Shown: piece by piece, positions 1 to 9,600 of the stretch
How the letters are laid out: every line of letters begins with the position of its first letter
How positions within the stretch are numbered: position 1 is the stretch's first letter
Program-made: the position numbers and the translations under genes
NCBI GenBank assembly: GCA_900088475.1
Contig: FLMG01002053.1
Coordinates: 17,008-42,998 of the forward strand
Source: Hyphochytrium catenoides
Taxonomy: Eukaryota > Sar > Hyphochytriomycetes > Hyphochytriales > Hyphochytriaceae
DNA: 25,991 nt
Direction: 5' to 3'
Notes under the pieces: generated by a model
Seen by the model: only the letters and a program-made list of their open reading frames with translations
The model's database searches: none
Told to the model about the DNA's origin: nothing

Positions 1-843
1 CAGCTCGTAGCGCTTATGAAAGAGCTCTGCTTGATGTCTCCCTTCCTTTTGCCGTCTAACAGCCTCCTCCTTGTCCGCTTTCTCCTTGGGGGACTCGCCT
101 TTGACCTGTCCGCCTACTTCAATGAGAGATGCATCTCTTTCTCTCCTCAGTCCCATGACCTTGTTTCGTATACTGCTTGCCCATTGATCCCTCAGCTCTA
201 ATGATTCCGCCTGGAAGTACATCGGTTGTTCGCTGGCAACCCATTCTCCCCTTTTGTCCAAGACCTCCACATAAGAGAGCGAGAAGGCACACTCCCTATC
301 ATCGATCCACTCGATGGTAGTATTGATAGTAAAGCGCAATTCTCCTCTGGGTTTCGAATGGTCTCGAGAGTTGTACCAGAGGAGTCCATCGCTTTTTAAG
401 CGGAAGAAGCGCCTCTTCCAAGTTCTCAAAAAGCCAAAAGTGTACGTAGGCCTTGCGAGGTAACCTGCCAGCACCCTCCTCGAAAGGGTTGCTGCTGCTG
501 TCGCCGGGAACCATCCTTTCTTGACGGTTTGAGACTCCTGTGGAAGTTCCACACTCGTCCCTTCACCATTCGAATCGTCTGCTGAAAGGCCCGGCTTGTT
601 AGTAAGCGCTGGTGATGAGACTATGACAGCAACGGGACAACAAGCTTCATTCTCTGACAAGGTGCTAGAGGTGTCATCTGAGTCCTCACTTAACGTTTCT
701 TCGCTTATCCGCACATTGTAGCCACGTATAGCGCTCTCATCTGCAGAGTCTCCGTCTACATCAATCGTATTCGCACTCGAAGAAGGCGAAGTGGACTGAA
801 CTCTCGGCACCTTCGTCTCATTTACCAACAAGGTCGCTGCCAT
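1..843 (-). CDS. PH-domain protein, 5' part (runs off left edge)
   Basis: An uninterrupted minus-strand reading frame of 281 codons runs from an ATG at 843 to the window edge without a stop. The start is the first ATG after an upstream in-frame stop and has G at +4. Residues about 1-110 are acidic, Ser/Thr-rich and look disordered. Residues about 120-230 read as a pleckstrin-homology domain: an entry strand (VLAGYLARPTY), the basic strand WKRRFFRLKSDGLLWY, then a middle section with GELRFTI and ECAFSLSYVEV, and the closing helix with the hallmark Trp (LELRDQWASSIRNKV). PH domains bind phosphoinositides or protein partners at membranes; the WKRRFFRL basic strand is compatible with lipid binding, but ligand specificity cannot be read here. 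After the domain comes a charged Lys/Glu-rich stretch, perhaps the start of a coiled coil. The C-terminus lies outside the window, so the full architecture is unknown. The domain call is strong; the specific protein is not identified. Confidence 0.82.
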   Translation of the reverse strand, partial: MAATLLVNETKVPRVQSTSPSSSANTIDVDGDSADESAIRGYNVRISEETLSEDSDDTSSTLSENEACCPVAVIVSSPALTNKPGLSADDSNGEGTSVELPQESQTVKKGWFPATAAATLSRRVLAGYLARPTYTFGFLRTWKRRFFRLKSDGLLWYNSRDHSKPRGELRFTINTTIEWIDDRECAFSLSYVEVLDKRGEWVASEQPMYFQAESLELRDQWASSIRNKVMGLRRERDASLIEVGGQVKGESPKEKADKEEAVRRQKEGRHQAELFHKRYEL

Positions 844-2495
844 AGGCTCTGTACGCTGTTCTGAGATAATATTGCAAAACGGTTCTCCACAATCAGGAGG
901 TGAAGTAAGAGAAATTAGGCGAAAATAAAGCCTTTTAGAGCTCAAGAAAAGCAGAGCTCCGCGTCGGAATGACGGGAGCGAGAAAAACGAAAGTTAGGCA
1001 AGTTTCGCGTTAACTCATTTTGCAGCTTCCATCGTGCTCTTTCTCTGACGTTCCATCTCACTCTTTCTCTCTCTACATACCTTATTCGTCAGTCTTCTCC
1101 GTAACTCTTCCAGAATCTTCCTCGAGCTTGCCGTCTCTATTGTTGGGCTCGGCACAGGTTGGAAAGAAGAGGGGCGGCTCCTTTCCGTATTACTATGCCA
1201 CGTAACTTTACAAATTGGGAAAGAAACCAGGGCTGTGGAAATATTTCCTTAAAGGCCCACTAATATACGGCTTATTGGTTTTGAAGTGTACAGATCAATG
1301 TTTCAAGTGCGTAAGACAACCTGGGACTTTGGGGTTAGTAATATGGATCTATATCAGGCGAAGTTATGGTATCAAGCGTTAATAGGCCTCACGACGGAGC
1401 TCATGTTCAATAATAGGCCGGGATGGGAGGGCGACCATTGTGATGAAGCCCCTACGATGGGTGGGAGGTATTACGGTCGGCGTTTTTCGGAAGTTGATAA
1501 ACACCGTCATTATACTAACAAGCTTCTGTTCGTAGACCGTACGCCAACCATACAGCTTAGTATTCTGCATTCTTCTGCGTTCCCTTTTTCTTCACCAATC
1601 CACAATATCAAGAAATAAATTAGAAGCTTACTCTTCTTATTACTGATATAGAACTTGTATGAACCATCTATTTGGGATGAAGGTGATGTGTTTGCCCTCA
1701 TTGTGCGGTTACAGAACCGATTTTGAAAAGTTGGCCCGCGCGGCGATGGCGACTTTCCTGACTTTTTGTCTCGTCATCGGCAACCTTTGACCTTCATCAC
1801 TCCAGACTGTGCTCTCCCAGCCAGGAGGACCCCAGCTGCTTGCGTGCTCGAAGGCCAAGTGCCGGCTGATGTTCAGGTTTGCATGCTTCAGACAAACGCT
1901 TATTGAAGACCAGCTGAGAGGAACTTGTTCCCAGATATAGAGAGGTATTAACACTCTAGAGACGACAGCTGGCAAAAATATGATCGTAAGGGGTGTAGAA
2001 GGGTGATTCCTCGTGCTGTGGGGATGATGATCAACGAGGCCCGACTGGATAGAGACCAATAACGTGTCGCTGCGGGTGTCCTGTCTGATGTTCCGCGGTC
2101 TCGTTCTAGAATTTTCACTTCTGCTAAATTTCTGGAACGAGGCTGGCTCTTAAGGCTTCGTAGTTGGGAACTTCAGCTTCTGGTGTTCAAGCTGCTAGCT
2201 CAGGACTATAAGCAGTAGCAGTACATAGTAGCATCTTGTTGTGACTCATCAACTTGTCAGCAAGGACGGTCGTCCATAAGCGAGGTATTAAATATGTGAA
2301 TATTCTCCTGCCGCATTGCAGGGGCAATGCTGTGCTAATAGCCTCATTCGATCTTCAAGACTGAACAAACTCCTCTCCACTGACCGTAGAATAGCTCCTG
2401 GTGCTCGTCTGTGCTTGCCTCTCTCTCACTCTCTCTTTCCTTCCTGTCTGTCTGTTATATATGTGGATATACATTTCTTCATCGTGAACTACATC
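844..2495. other. Intergenic region, no recognised gene
   Basis: About 1.65 kb separates the start of the PH gene from the 3' end of the MSS51-like gene, both on the minus strand. It should hold the PH gene promoter and the 3' flank of the MSS51-like gene. A 110-codon plus-strand ORF (1286-1618) and a 116-codon minus-strand ORF (1709-2059) are present. Both contain protein-like segments, but neither matches a family I recognise and neither has convincing splice context. A short minus-strand stretch near 1940-2005 follows a good acceptor (ccccacag) and reads HEESPFYTPYDHIFASCRL then stop, so a small terminal exon is possible. Confidence 0.4.
2099..2143. promoter_or_regulatory. Heat-shock-element-like hairpin
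   Basis: The sequence holds TTCTAGAATTTTC, which fits the nTTCnnGAAnnTTCn pattern of a heat-shock factor site. About 20 bp further on, TTCTGGAAC adds another TTC/GAA pair. The two halves (ctcgttctagaattt and aaatttctggaacgag) are nearly inverted copies, so the region can also fold into a stem of about 14 bp with a small mismatch. It lies upstream of the minus-strand PH gene by about 1.25 kb. Assignment as a regulatory site is inference from motif resemblance only. Confidence 0.25.
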
Positions 2496-5345
2496 TTAGG
2501 CCTGCACAACTAGGAAGTAACTGTTACTGGAGACGGTCTCCTGGACTGTGTCAATTGTGCCCGCAAACGCTGATACCTCCTATAGAAACACGAGTTACAG
2601 GACGGTGAGCATAACTTCGCAGAGAAATTAGTGGAGTAGGCCCTAGAAGGTAGACGGCCGTAAGGAACTGAAAGAACAGGCAGTAAGGGGAAGCCAGATG
2701 GATGCACAAGGAACCCCAGAAGAAGAAAACCATAGCGACTTCCACCAAAAGAGACGACTAGCAGCTAGGAGAGCCACCCGAATGGCGCTCTTTATAAGTG
2801 GCTTGTCCCCCGTTGACCCCTAGCACCCACCTGGAGGCACCTAAAGGCATTCTTTCCGACCTTCAACACTGATTTGAAGGCAGGACAAGGGAGCTGAGGC
2901 AATGCAGAGTTGCTGTCTGGACTGCTTAGAAGCACTTGTTCAGTGCTGAATGCATCCACTCTGAGGAAAGCATTAGGGGAGGGTTAGTGACAACCAGCAG
3001 TAATGTGGACCACTGATAAGGGTCTAAAGAGAGACAAGGTATGGCGCAGTGGTCTTTGGAACAAAAAACGAAAAAGCACCAGCAAGTCACGGCAGGAAGC
3101 TCCTTTCCGACTACAAGGCAAGTGATAACAGCAAAAAGGAAAAAGACGCTGGAGACAGCGGAGGGGGGCGACCTTAGCAGTAGAATTGATAACTAAGGAG
3201 CACTTACTCGTCCTGAAGTGTGAGAAGTACGGGAGCCTTGACCTTGTGAAAGGTCGAAAGTAGCTTTCTCCATCCGTCTGCCGATAGGTCCAGCATAGAG
3301 ATGTTAAACATTACTATCAGGTCGGGTCGGATGGAGTTCGACTGCGCTATAAATTCATGGTAGGGTAGTGAATACAGCTTGAGCGATAAGGGAGAATGAG
3401 CCTTCTTTGACGGAGACCGAAACTCTTGGAGAGGCATTGACGTTAGAGTAGACACTCCAGGGCCAATGAACGAGATCTCAACCTGTGAAAGACGATGAGC
3501 AGTGATGCCATAGAGGTGAGTCAATGATTCAGATGAACACGAAGCCAATGACACACCACATAAGGATGTGAAATAAGGTTGCTGAGCATTTACATTGGAG
3601 TATTCGGGGAGGAAATTGGCCACTTCGGCGAAGGATAAGTGCGCGAACATGCATTCTCGGTCCTGGATTGGATCCACAACATGGATCCTTAGGGTTCGCT
3701 TAGGCTTCAGAGCTGACGTCAAGAGCATATTGCGACAGGCTGGAGTTCGTAAGGGAAAGGAGGAGTGAAGTAAGCATACTGACCTCAGTTGTTGACCAAG
3801 GGAGGGAAGACGGACACTATCAACGGCAACTACCTGATACTACGGTCATAGCCCATTGTGTCAACCAAGTAAGAGCTCGGACATGCGGGCTGTAAAAGCC
3901 AGCGTTGAAAGAGCCGACTTCCCTGTCTCTGAGTGAAAAGTAACTTTCCCAGCCGTCCAACGGGCGATCAAGGTCTTCGGGCGTGAGAGGCTAGTCAAGG
4001 ATAAGAAGGCACGATGAGAGAGAGAGAGAGCATCCCAAAGCAGATAGTGAAGGTGTAGCAGACGAAGATAAGATGGACATACGGCGGATCGGAGATGGCC
4101 AATCAAGGAGTATAGTTGAACCGGAACGACTTTGAAGGAAGAGGAGAAAGGTAGATGGGAAGAGGATAGTACCTCTGCATTGGACATGAAGATGTTCCAA
4201 TCCTGAAGAACGGCGGCGAACTCTTTGCCATCTGAGAATATTTCATCTTCGAGGCAAGCCCTGATGGATAAGGCCGCACTGAGAGCTTGAAATGCCATTG
4301 CCCACCTTGTCCGCTTTACCCTTGACACCCAGCCCCCGACTTTCCGCCCCTGTCTTTTGGGCATACCTCAGTTTGCGGCATTTCTGTTTGTGAAGCGCGT
4401 TCCAGTCAACCTTCTGGTGCTCCTTGGAGCAGTAGTAGACCATCTTACAGGCAGAACAACGGGTTAACCTGGATTAAAGCAGACGATGTGCAAGAGAGGC
4501 TCCTTAGTCGCACCCTAGCAGAAGCAGAAACAGAGCGATATGTACTAAACAGCAGGTTGATATGAGATCAGAGATCATCAATCAGTCACAAGTCAGGAGA
4601 AAGTAGGAGAGCTAGACAGAGAGCAGGACAAGGTAGAGTTACTCGTGTCGTGCAAGGAGATAGGAATTCGTACAAATTCAAGAGAGCTAGTAGAGTTCTA
4701 AGAAATTGCAAGAGATGGCAGCGGACGTTAAAGAGAGAGAGCACAGAGCCGCCAAAATTATACAGTCCGTTAATCAGGCCCATACTTCTGCGACCGTGTC
4801 CCGCAATGCGCACACATCTTGCGGCTCTCTAACCAGTCGTGCTGGTCTTGTTCGCTCACTTGTAGCTCGGGAGACGGCGCATTTGAGCTCGACTCATGAT
4901 CTGCTGTGTGGTCCCTGATACCAAGCGCAGCTTTCTGCGTGGACTCATCCAGCACCTGAAAGGACACAGCGAAGCGTCACAAGGGAATCAGCGTTTAAGC
5001 TTTGGCAGCTAGCCTGGACAACAACCAGCAATGCTAGACGGCGGGAGACATGGCAGGAGTGAGACAAGGCGGTTGCTGAGATAAGAAGCAGTAATGCACT
5101 TCGCCCTCTTGCCGCCCTAGCATACGACCGACCTGGTAGGTGCCTTTATCTCCTCTAAAGTACCACCAGATCACTCCTCCAGCTAGGCAAGGTGAGAACA
5201 AGAAGAGTAATAGGAGGAAGATGGGAATGAGGGGGAAGATGGCCGCGAGAACGAGCACCGAGACGGCGATGGCTGATGGTGACTGCAGGACTGAGGCTGC
5301 CAGATCCTTGAAGGCGGCGGTGACCGTTGGAAGGCTGACCTCCAT
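2496..5345 (-). CDS. MYND zinc-finger / MSS51-C-domain protein, 8 exons
   Basis: Minus-strand exons: 5345-5133, 4955-4786, 4468-4367, 4278-4083, 3990-3834, 3739-3208, 2960-2831, 2579-2496. The spliced length is 1,584 nt, 527 aa plus TAA, and phases agree at every junction. Exon 1 encodes a hydrophobic segment (about residues 24-63, including FPLIPIFLLLLFLF). Exons 2-3 join across phase 2 into a MYND zinc finger: CAHC, then CSAC, then YYCSKEHQKVDW and HKQKC. From about residue 225 comes the region resembling the MSS51 C-terminal domain, with LTPEDLDRPLDGWESYF, KRTLRIHVVDP, RPDLIVMFNISMLDL, LTLQDEVDAFSTEQV, KNAFRCL and the terminal NSYFLVVQA. Yeast Mss51 is a mitochondrial COX1 translational activator, but many MYND/MSS51_C proteins in protists have no known role. 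The first exon join uses a weak donor (CAG/gtcggt), so the membrane segment is the least certain part. Confidence 0.85.
4367..4817 (-). other. MYND zinc finger split by a 317-bp intron
   Basis: The first Cys pair (CAHC) lies near 4803-4814 in exon 2, and the remaining ligands lie in exon 3 (4367-4468). The phase-2 splice joins AA to G, restoring Lys between GTRSQ and LTRCSAC. The finished motif has C-x2-C, C-x2-C, YC-x3-H and H-x3-C, the usual MYND ligand set with His in place of one Cys, a common variant. The exact fit of the two halves is strong support for the splice model. Confidence 0.88.
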
Positions 5346-6117
5346 TTTTTCCCTGCCTCTCAAGCCGTCACAATGACGATTGGTATTGACCTTAGACAGT
5401 ATGTCCCTCCCGGCAGATCGCAGTGGGGTATAGTAGCCTTTCCTGAATGAAGGCTAGCTAACAGGTGGCTTCAGCAGGAGCAGTGCTAATAGGGAAGGAA
5501 ACTATGCATGGCGCCTAATAATAGAAATAATGACGGGCGCCAGCAGGCTATCTCTTGAAGATGCTGGGCATCCGACATCTTTGCACTTTCTCCGTTTTTT
5601 GACTCAATGAGTCTTCCTCCTTCTCCTTTATGTTCAGCTTCACATTTCCCAGATTCTGAAGATTCTTGTTCTCACCTCCATGTCCAGTTACCAATCGAAC
5701 TGCTTTAATTGATTTAATAGGCAGTCTAGTTACCGATTATAGACTGAATATTGATATTTATGTGATCAGTTTGATGTTTGATATGGTGTTGATGAAGATT
5801 GAAGATCGATCGTCATCCAAGCGGCAGAGGAGGCACAGAAATCTTTCTGATGAAATCTGCTAATCTGCTTCTGAAGCTTGCTTCTGATCAAACATAGACC
5901 AAGGCTGCTGGACTAGTGGGTCATCCCAGGCCTCTCTATGCCCTTGCATAGCCTATCGGTGGGACGCTGCGCGCTGACTCGGCCATGTGCTTTCTGATAG
6001 GCCTTCGCGCAAGTTCAATCTGGCGGCGTTGGCTGGCCTAGGAAGAGATCGCCGGTTGCTAGGAGTTTCCGAAGCGGAGGACTGAACTTTGGTGAGGTGA
6101 AGAAAAGTGAACAAGCC
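5346..6117. promoter_or_regulatory. Divergent intergenic / bidirectional promoter region
   Basis: This 772-bp stretch lies between the ATG codons of two head-to-head genes, the MSS51-like gene on the minus strand and the C2CD5-like gene on the plus strand. Both 5' UTRs and promoters should be here. A CCAAT pentamer occurs at about 5691. No convincing TATA box or CpG-type motif was identified, and the single 65-codon ORF in it looks like chance. Sharing of regulatory elements is inference from the arrangement. Confidence 0.45.
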
Positions 6118-6665
6118 ATGCCCTCAACGATAAAAATCCGAGTCGTTGAGGCTCGAGATCTGCCAGTCATGGACCGGAGCAGTGGCCTCACGGACGCCTA
6201 CGTAGAGATCATGCTGGAGCATTACCAGTTCCGCACTTCCATCTGTAAGAAGACGCTGGACCCAAAGGTATAGTTGATGTGTGAGGAGCCATGCATAAGG
6301 TCTATGCTATAATTCATGCTCTGTATGCGCTCGTACACTTCTAAGCCTTTATATTAACATAAGCTACTGTTCTCATCCTTTGGTCTGTCATCTCAACCTG
6401 CACGTGTCTTTCCTCGGTAGTGGGATGAGGAGTTTCGGATGGAAGTTGCCGATGACGGCATACTCCAGAGCCGACCGATAGAGTTCCGGGTGATGGACTA
6501 TGACAACTATACGACAGGAGAAGCTGTGGGCGTGGTCTATCTTGACCTCAACCCGCTGCTAATGCGGGCCGATACGGAGCATAAGAATGAACTTGCAATC
6601 CGCGGGTGGTTTCCCATCTATGACACACTGCAAGGAGTTAGAGGGGAGCTCCACTTGATTTTAAG
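6118..6665 (+). other. N-terminal C2 domain of the C2CD5-like protein
   Basis: Exons 1 and 2 encode residues 1-131. The ATG at 6118 opens directly onto the first C2 strand ([16 protein letters not shown]), as in the animal proteins, so the start is well supported. The Ca2+-loop acidic residues D19, D26, D76 and D78 are present at the same numbering as in human C2CD5 as I recall it. The position of human D84 is Glu here. The domain ends with [20 protein letters not shown], the family's diagnostic C2 exit. A conservative Ca2+-binding C2 domain is inferred; binding itself is not shown by sequence. Confidence 0.85.
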
Positions 6666-9600
6666 GTGCCTTTCCCTCAGTGTCTCCCTTTACATTTTAG
6701 TGCTCACATGCTTTTATCTTTTCGTTGCTTGTTCTTCAAGAGCATGGCTTCTTTGCCTCTCTAGGAGCTCTTACTGCTTCTTTCACCACCACCCTCTCTC
6801 TCTTGTCCACCTAATATGCAGGCTCCAGTTCATAGGTGACATCAATCCCTTCCGTGACTCCTCCGCTGGCGTCCAGTTTTTTGGCCTTTCAAAGCTCTCA
6901 GAGCAGTTGTACAATGTGCAGAAGATCTATGGTTTCGTCGAAGAGCTAGTGGTCGACGACGACCCAGAGTACGAATGGGGAGACAGCTTTAGATCCTCCA
7001 GACGGAGCAATGAATCCCGGCAGGTATGTAGAGAGATCATTCGAAGAACGCTACGTCGAAGCCAGGAGACACAGCTGGAGAAAAGTTAGACAAAATAGGC
7101 TAGAAGGGAGGGGGACCGAAGCGGTGATAAGCTGTAGAGCTATCATAGTTGCTCTTAGTCATTGAGAGACTGGGAGAAGATGGGTTGGAGACCATCAAAG
7201 TGTGAGAGCGGTAAGATAGGCCGTCCTCCCCCCCCCAGTGGAGCCTCAGAAGCTCTGCCACGACTGTGATAGGCTAACACTGGCCTCTGCTTGTCTGATC
7301 CCCTCTGCTATTCCTCTCTTCTCTCTGTGCTGTGTACCTTCGCCTTGAAGCTTCTCCTTTATCGTCTCTCGTCCAAAGTAGCCACGCTCATAGGAAAGAA
7401 AGTCCTAGACATGGGAGGAAATGCTGTTCTGGCCTACCAACAGCACTTTGATGTGGAAGGTGACAGTGGAATAGTAGCTCGCGCGTTCGGCACAGCCGTG
7501 AAGTTGACGACGAGAGGTAAGAGGCAGCTAAGCTAGGTTACCAAGGCCACAGTTCTAGCGCTTAACTGACTCTTCTCCACGACTTCATTTCTCTCCTTGC
7601 TCCTTCTTTGGACTTTGAACGCAGATGTCTCTCTCACTTCTTTCGTTTCTATGTCACTGCGTTACACGATCAATACCGCTTTTCTACTAGCCTCCTGCTT
7701 ACGTATCCTCCTACCATTGTCCCATTGAAAGTCGGGGTGCTTGACTCTTTCTACAACTCTGCCAGGTGAGAGTCAGGGCCTAGAAGGCGGGGTTCAGCCT
7801 GAGAGCGCTCTCTCTCTTCAGGATGATGCCTCGCTAGATGGCTCTCCAAGGCCTAGGACTTCCGCCTTTGAGCTCAATGAGCGTGTAGCACAGCTGCAAG
7901 AACAACTGAAGGCCGATGGGGCTGGAGATCCGGAAGGCCACGCTGGAAATGCGCCTTCAAATTCTGCGCTCCCTCTTTCTCACGGACAAGATCCTGGTCC
8001 TAGTGCTCCTACTTTACAGTCAGGAATGGCAGGTATATCTCCACCTAAGACCAAGCCAGGTAGGCTGTTGCCAAACTGCCGCCTAAGGGGAAATTCCCGA
8101 GATCCCACTTCGCTGGGCCAATGCTTGTGCCATCGACTGGGCTTAGCCCTCCATCGACTCTATCAACCCTTATTTGCTACTTGCCTCTTCTTTCACGCCT
8201 TCCACTGGCGCGTCAGCCTACCTTCCCATTCTTTACATCGTGCTGTGGTTTAGCATAGCTCTGTAGCTCCGCTAAAGGTGCTTTCACTGCAGGGCTATCC
8301 CCTCGCGCCTCACTCTGGCGCATGTTTAGCAAGCGGACTCGTGGGGGAAGCTTTAGTCTCTCAACTGATGACGTACAGCTTCTCACCTTGAAGGAGTTTG
8401 GCAAGGAGGACGCCAGAATGAGGCTGGGCGGCGTCGTAGCAGCAAGATCAGTCAAGTACTTAGGTAGAGTTTTCTTGGACATCCAACATCCTTGTTTGGC
8501 GCCTCAGTGACTTAAGGCTGATAATTGGTTAGCCAATGCCCGTCATCAGCCGTTATCTCCTTCGCCGTCCACATAACTGCAGTTCCGCTACAACTTCTGT
8601 ATGGTTCCTTGGACTACTCTTCATTGCCCAGCATCCCCCTTCCCTCCTATCAAGCGCGATTGTTTGGAGCGTAGTGCTTACTAGCCGTGCCTTTTTCTCG
8701 AGTAGGCAAACTGGCAACGAACCTTGCAGACCAGGAGACACGGGACGCCTGGTGGTCAGAGTTGAGAGAGGAGGTCCGGTCGAATGCCAGGAGTCTGCGA
8801 TGTCACTTTGTGCTAGGATACACAGAAACCTGCACCATTCATGACGACGTTTGTGTCCTCTCTGCCAGGTGAACATGTTGTCCGCGAGGTGACTCGCTAT
8901 GCTCTTCTTCTCTGTGTTATGCTTCCTTGTCCTGCAGCTCCACCACTAGCCTTCAAGTTGTTTAGCGTATGTGATGTCTGCTTCGGCCTCGCTGCCCTTG
9001 CATCTAGTCCTCGTCAGGTCCTTTTAGTCCACTTGTTAATCTTGATCCCATCAAAATGCTCATACGGTATGTTGCCCTTCTCGTCACGCTACGTTTCTTG
9101 CTGCTCCTTAACGACAGTGGGACAGCAGCTCTCGTAAGGGATCCGTATTTTTACAGGCGCAGTGGCCCTTCACAGAGCTCCATACCGCAGAATCTTGCAA
9201 GTGATGAAGTGACAGGAGTGGAGAACCGCGAAGACGGGGAAGCAGAGCATCGCGGAGATGAGACCGATCAGGCTGCTTCGTCTCTTCTCTACTCCGGATC
9301 CAGGGCGTCCACCTTCTTTGCAAGTGCCAGCACTCTAGCCTCCCTTACTAGCAAGAATAGAGCCGGCGGAAGGGAAAACACAAGGCGGACGGCCAAGTAT
9401 GCTTCTTACTAAACAATGATACCTCTAACGCTGTCGCTTCTACAGCTGCCATTCTCTTTTCTCTCGGTTAGGGCTAGGTTTTGGACTATGCCCCTTGCCC
9501 TGCTGTTTCCGTTGACAACCGGCTCTTCCCTCCGCCGACGAGAAGTTGTGAGAGCCTGGCATTGACTTGTCGCTTCAGGTTCCTTCCTTGCGCGTTTTGC

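Noticed and set aside
1286-1618. 110-codon plus-strand ORF
   Set aside because: The sequence looks protein-like, but the opposite strand is also open here and no family or splice context supports either; recorded only under the intergenic region.
4128-4172. A 45-nt mini-intron inside exon 4 of the MSS51-like gene
   Set aside because: Reading through keeps the frame and gives the correct phase for the next junction, whereas splicing it out leads to a stop.
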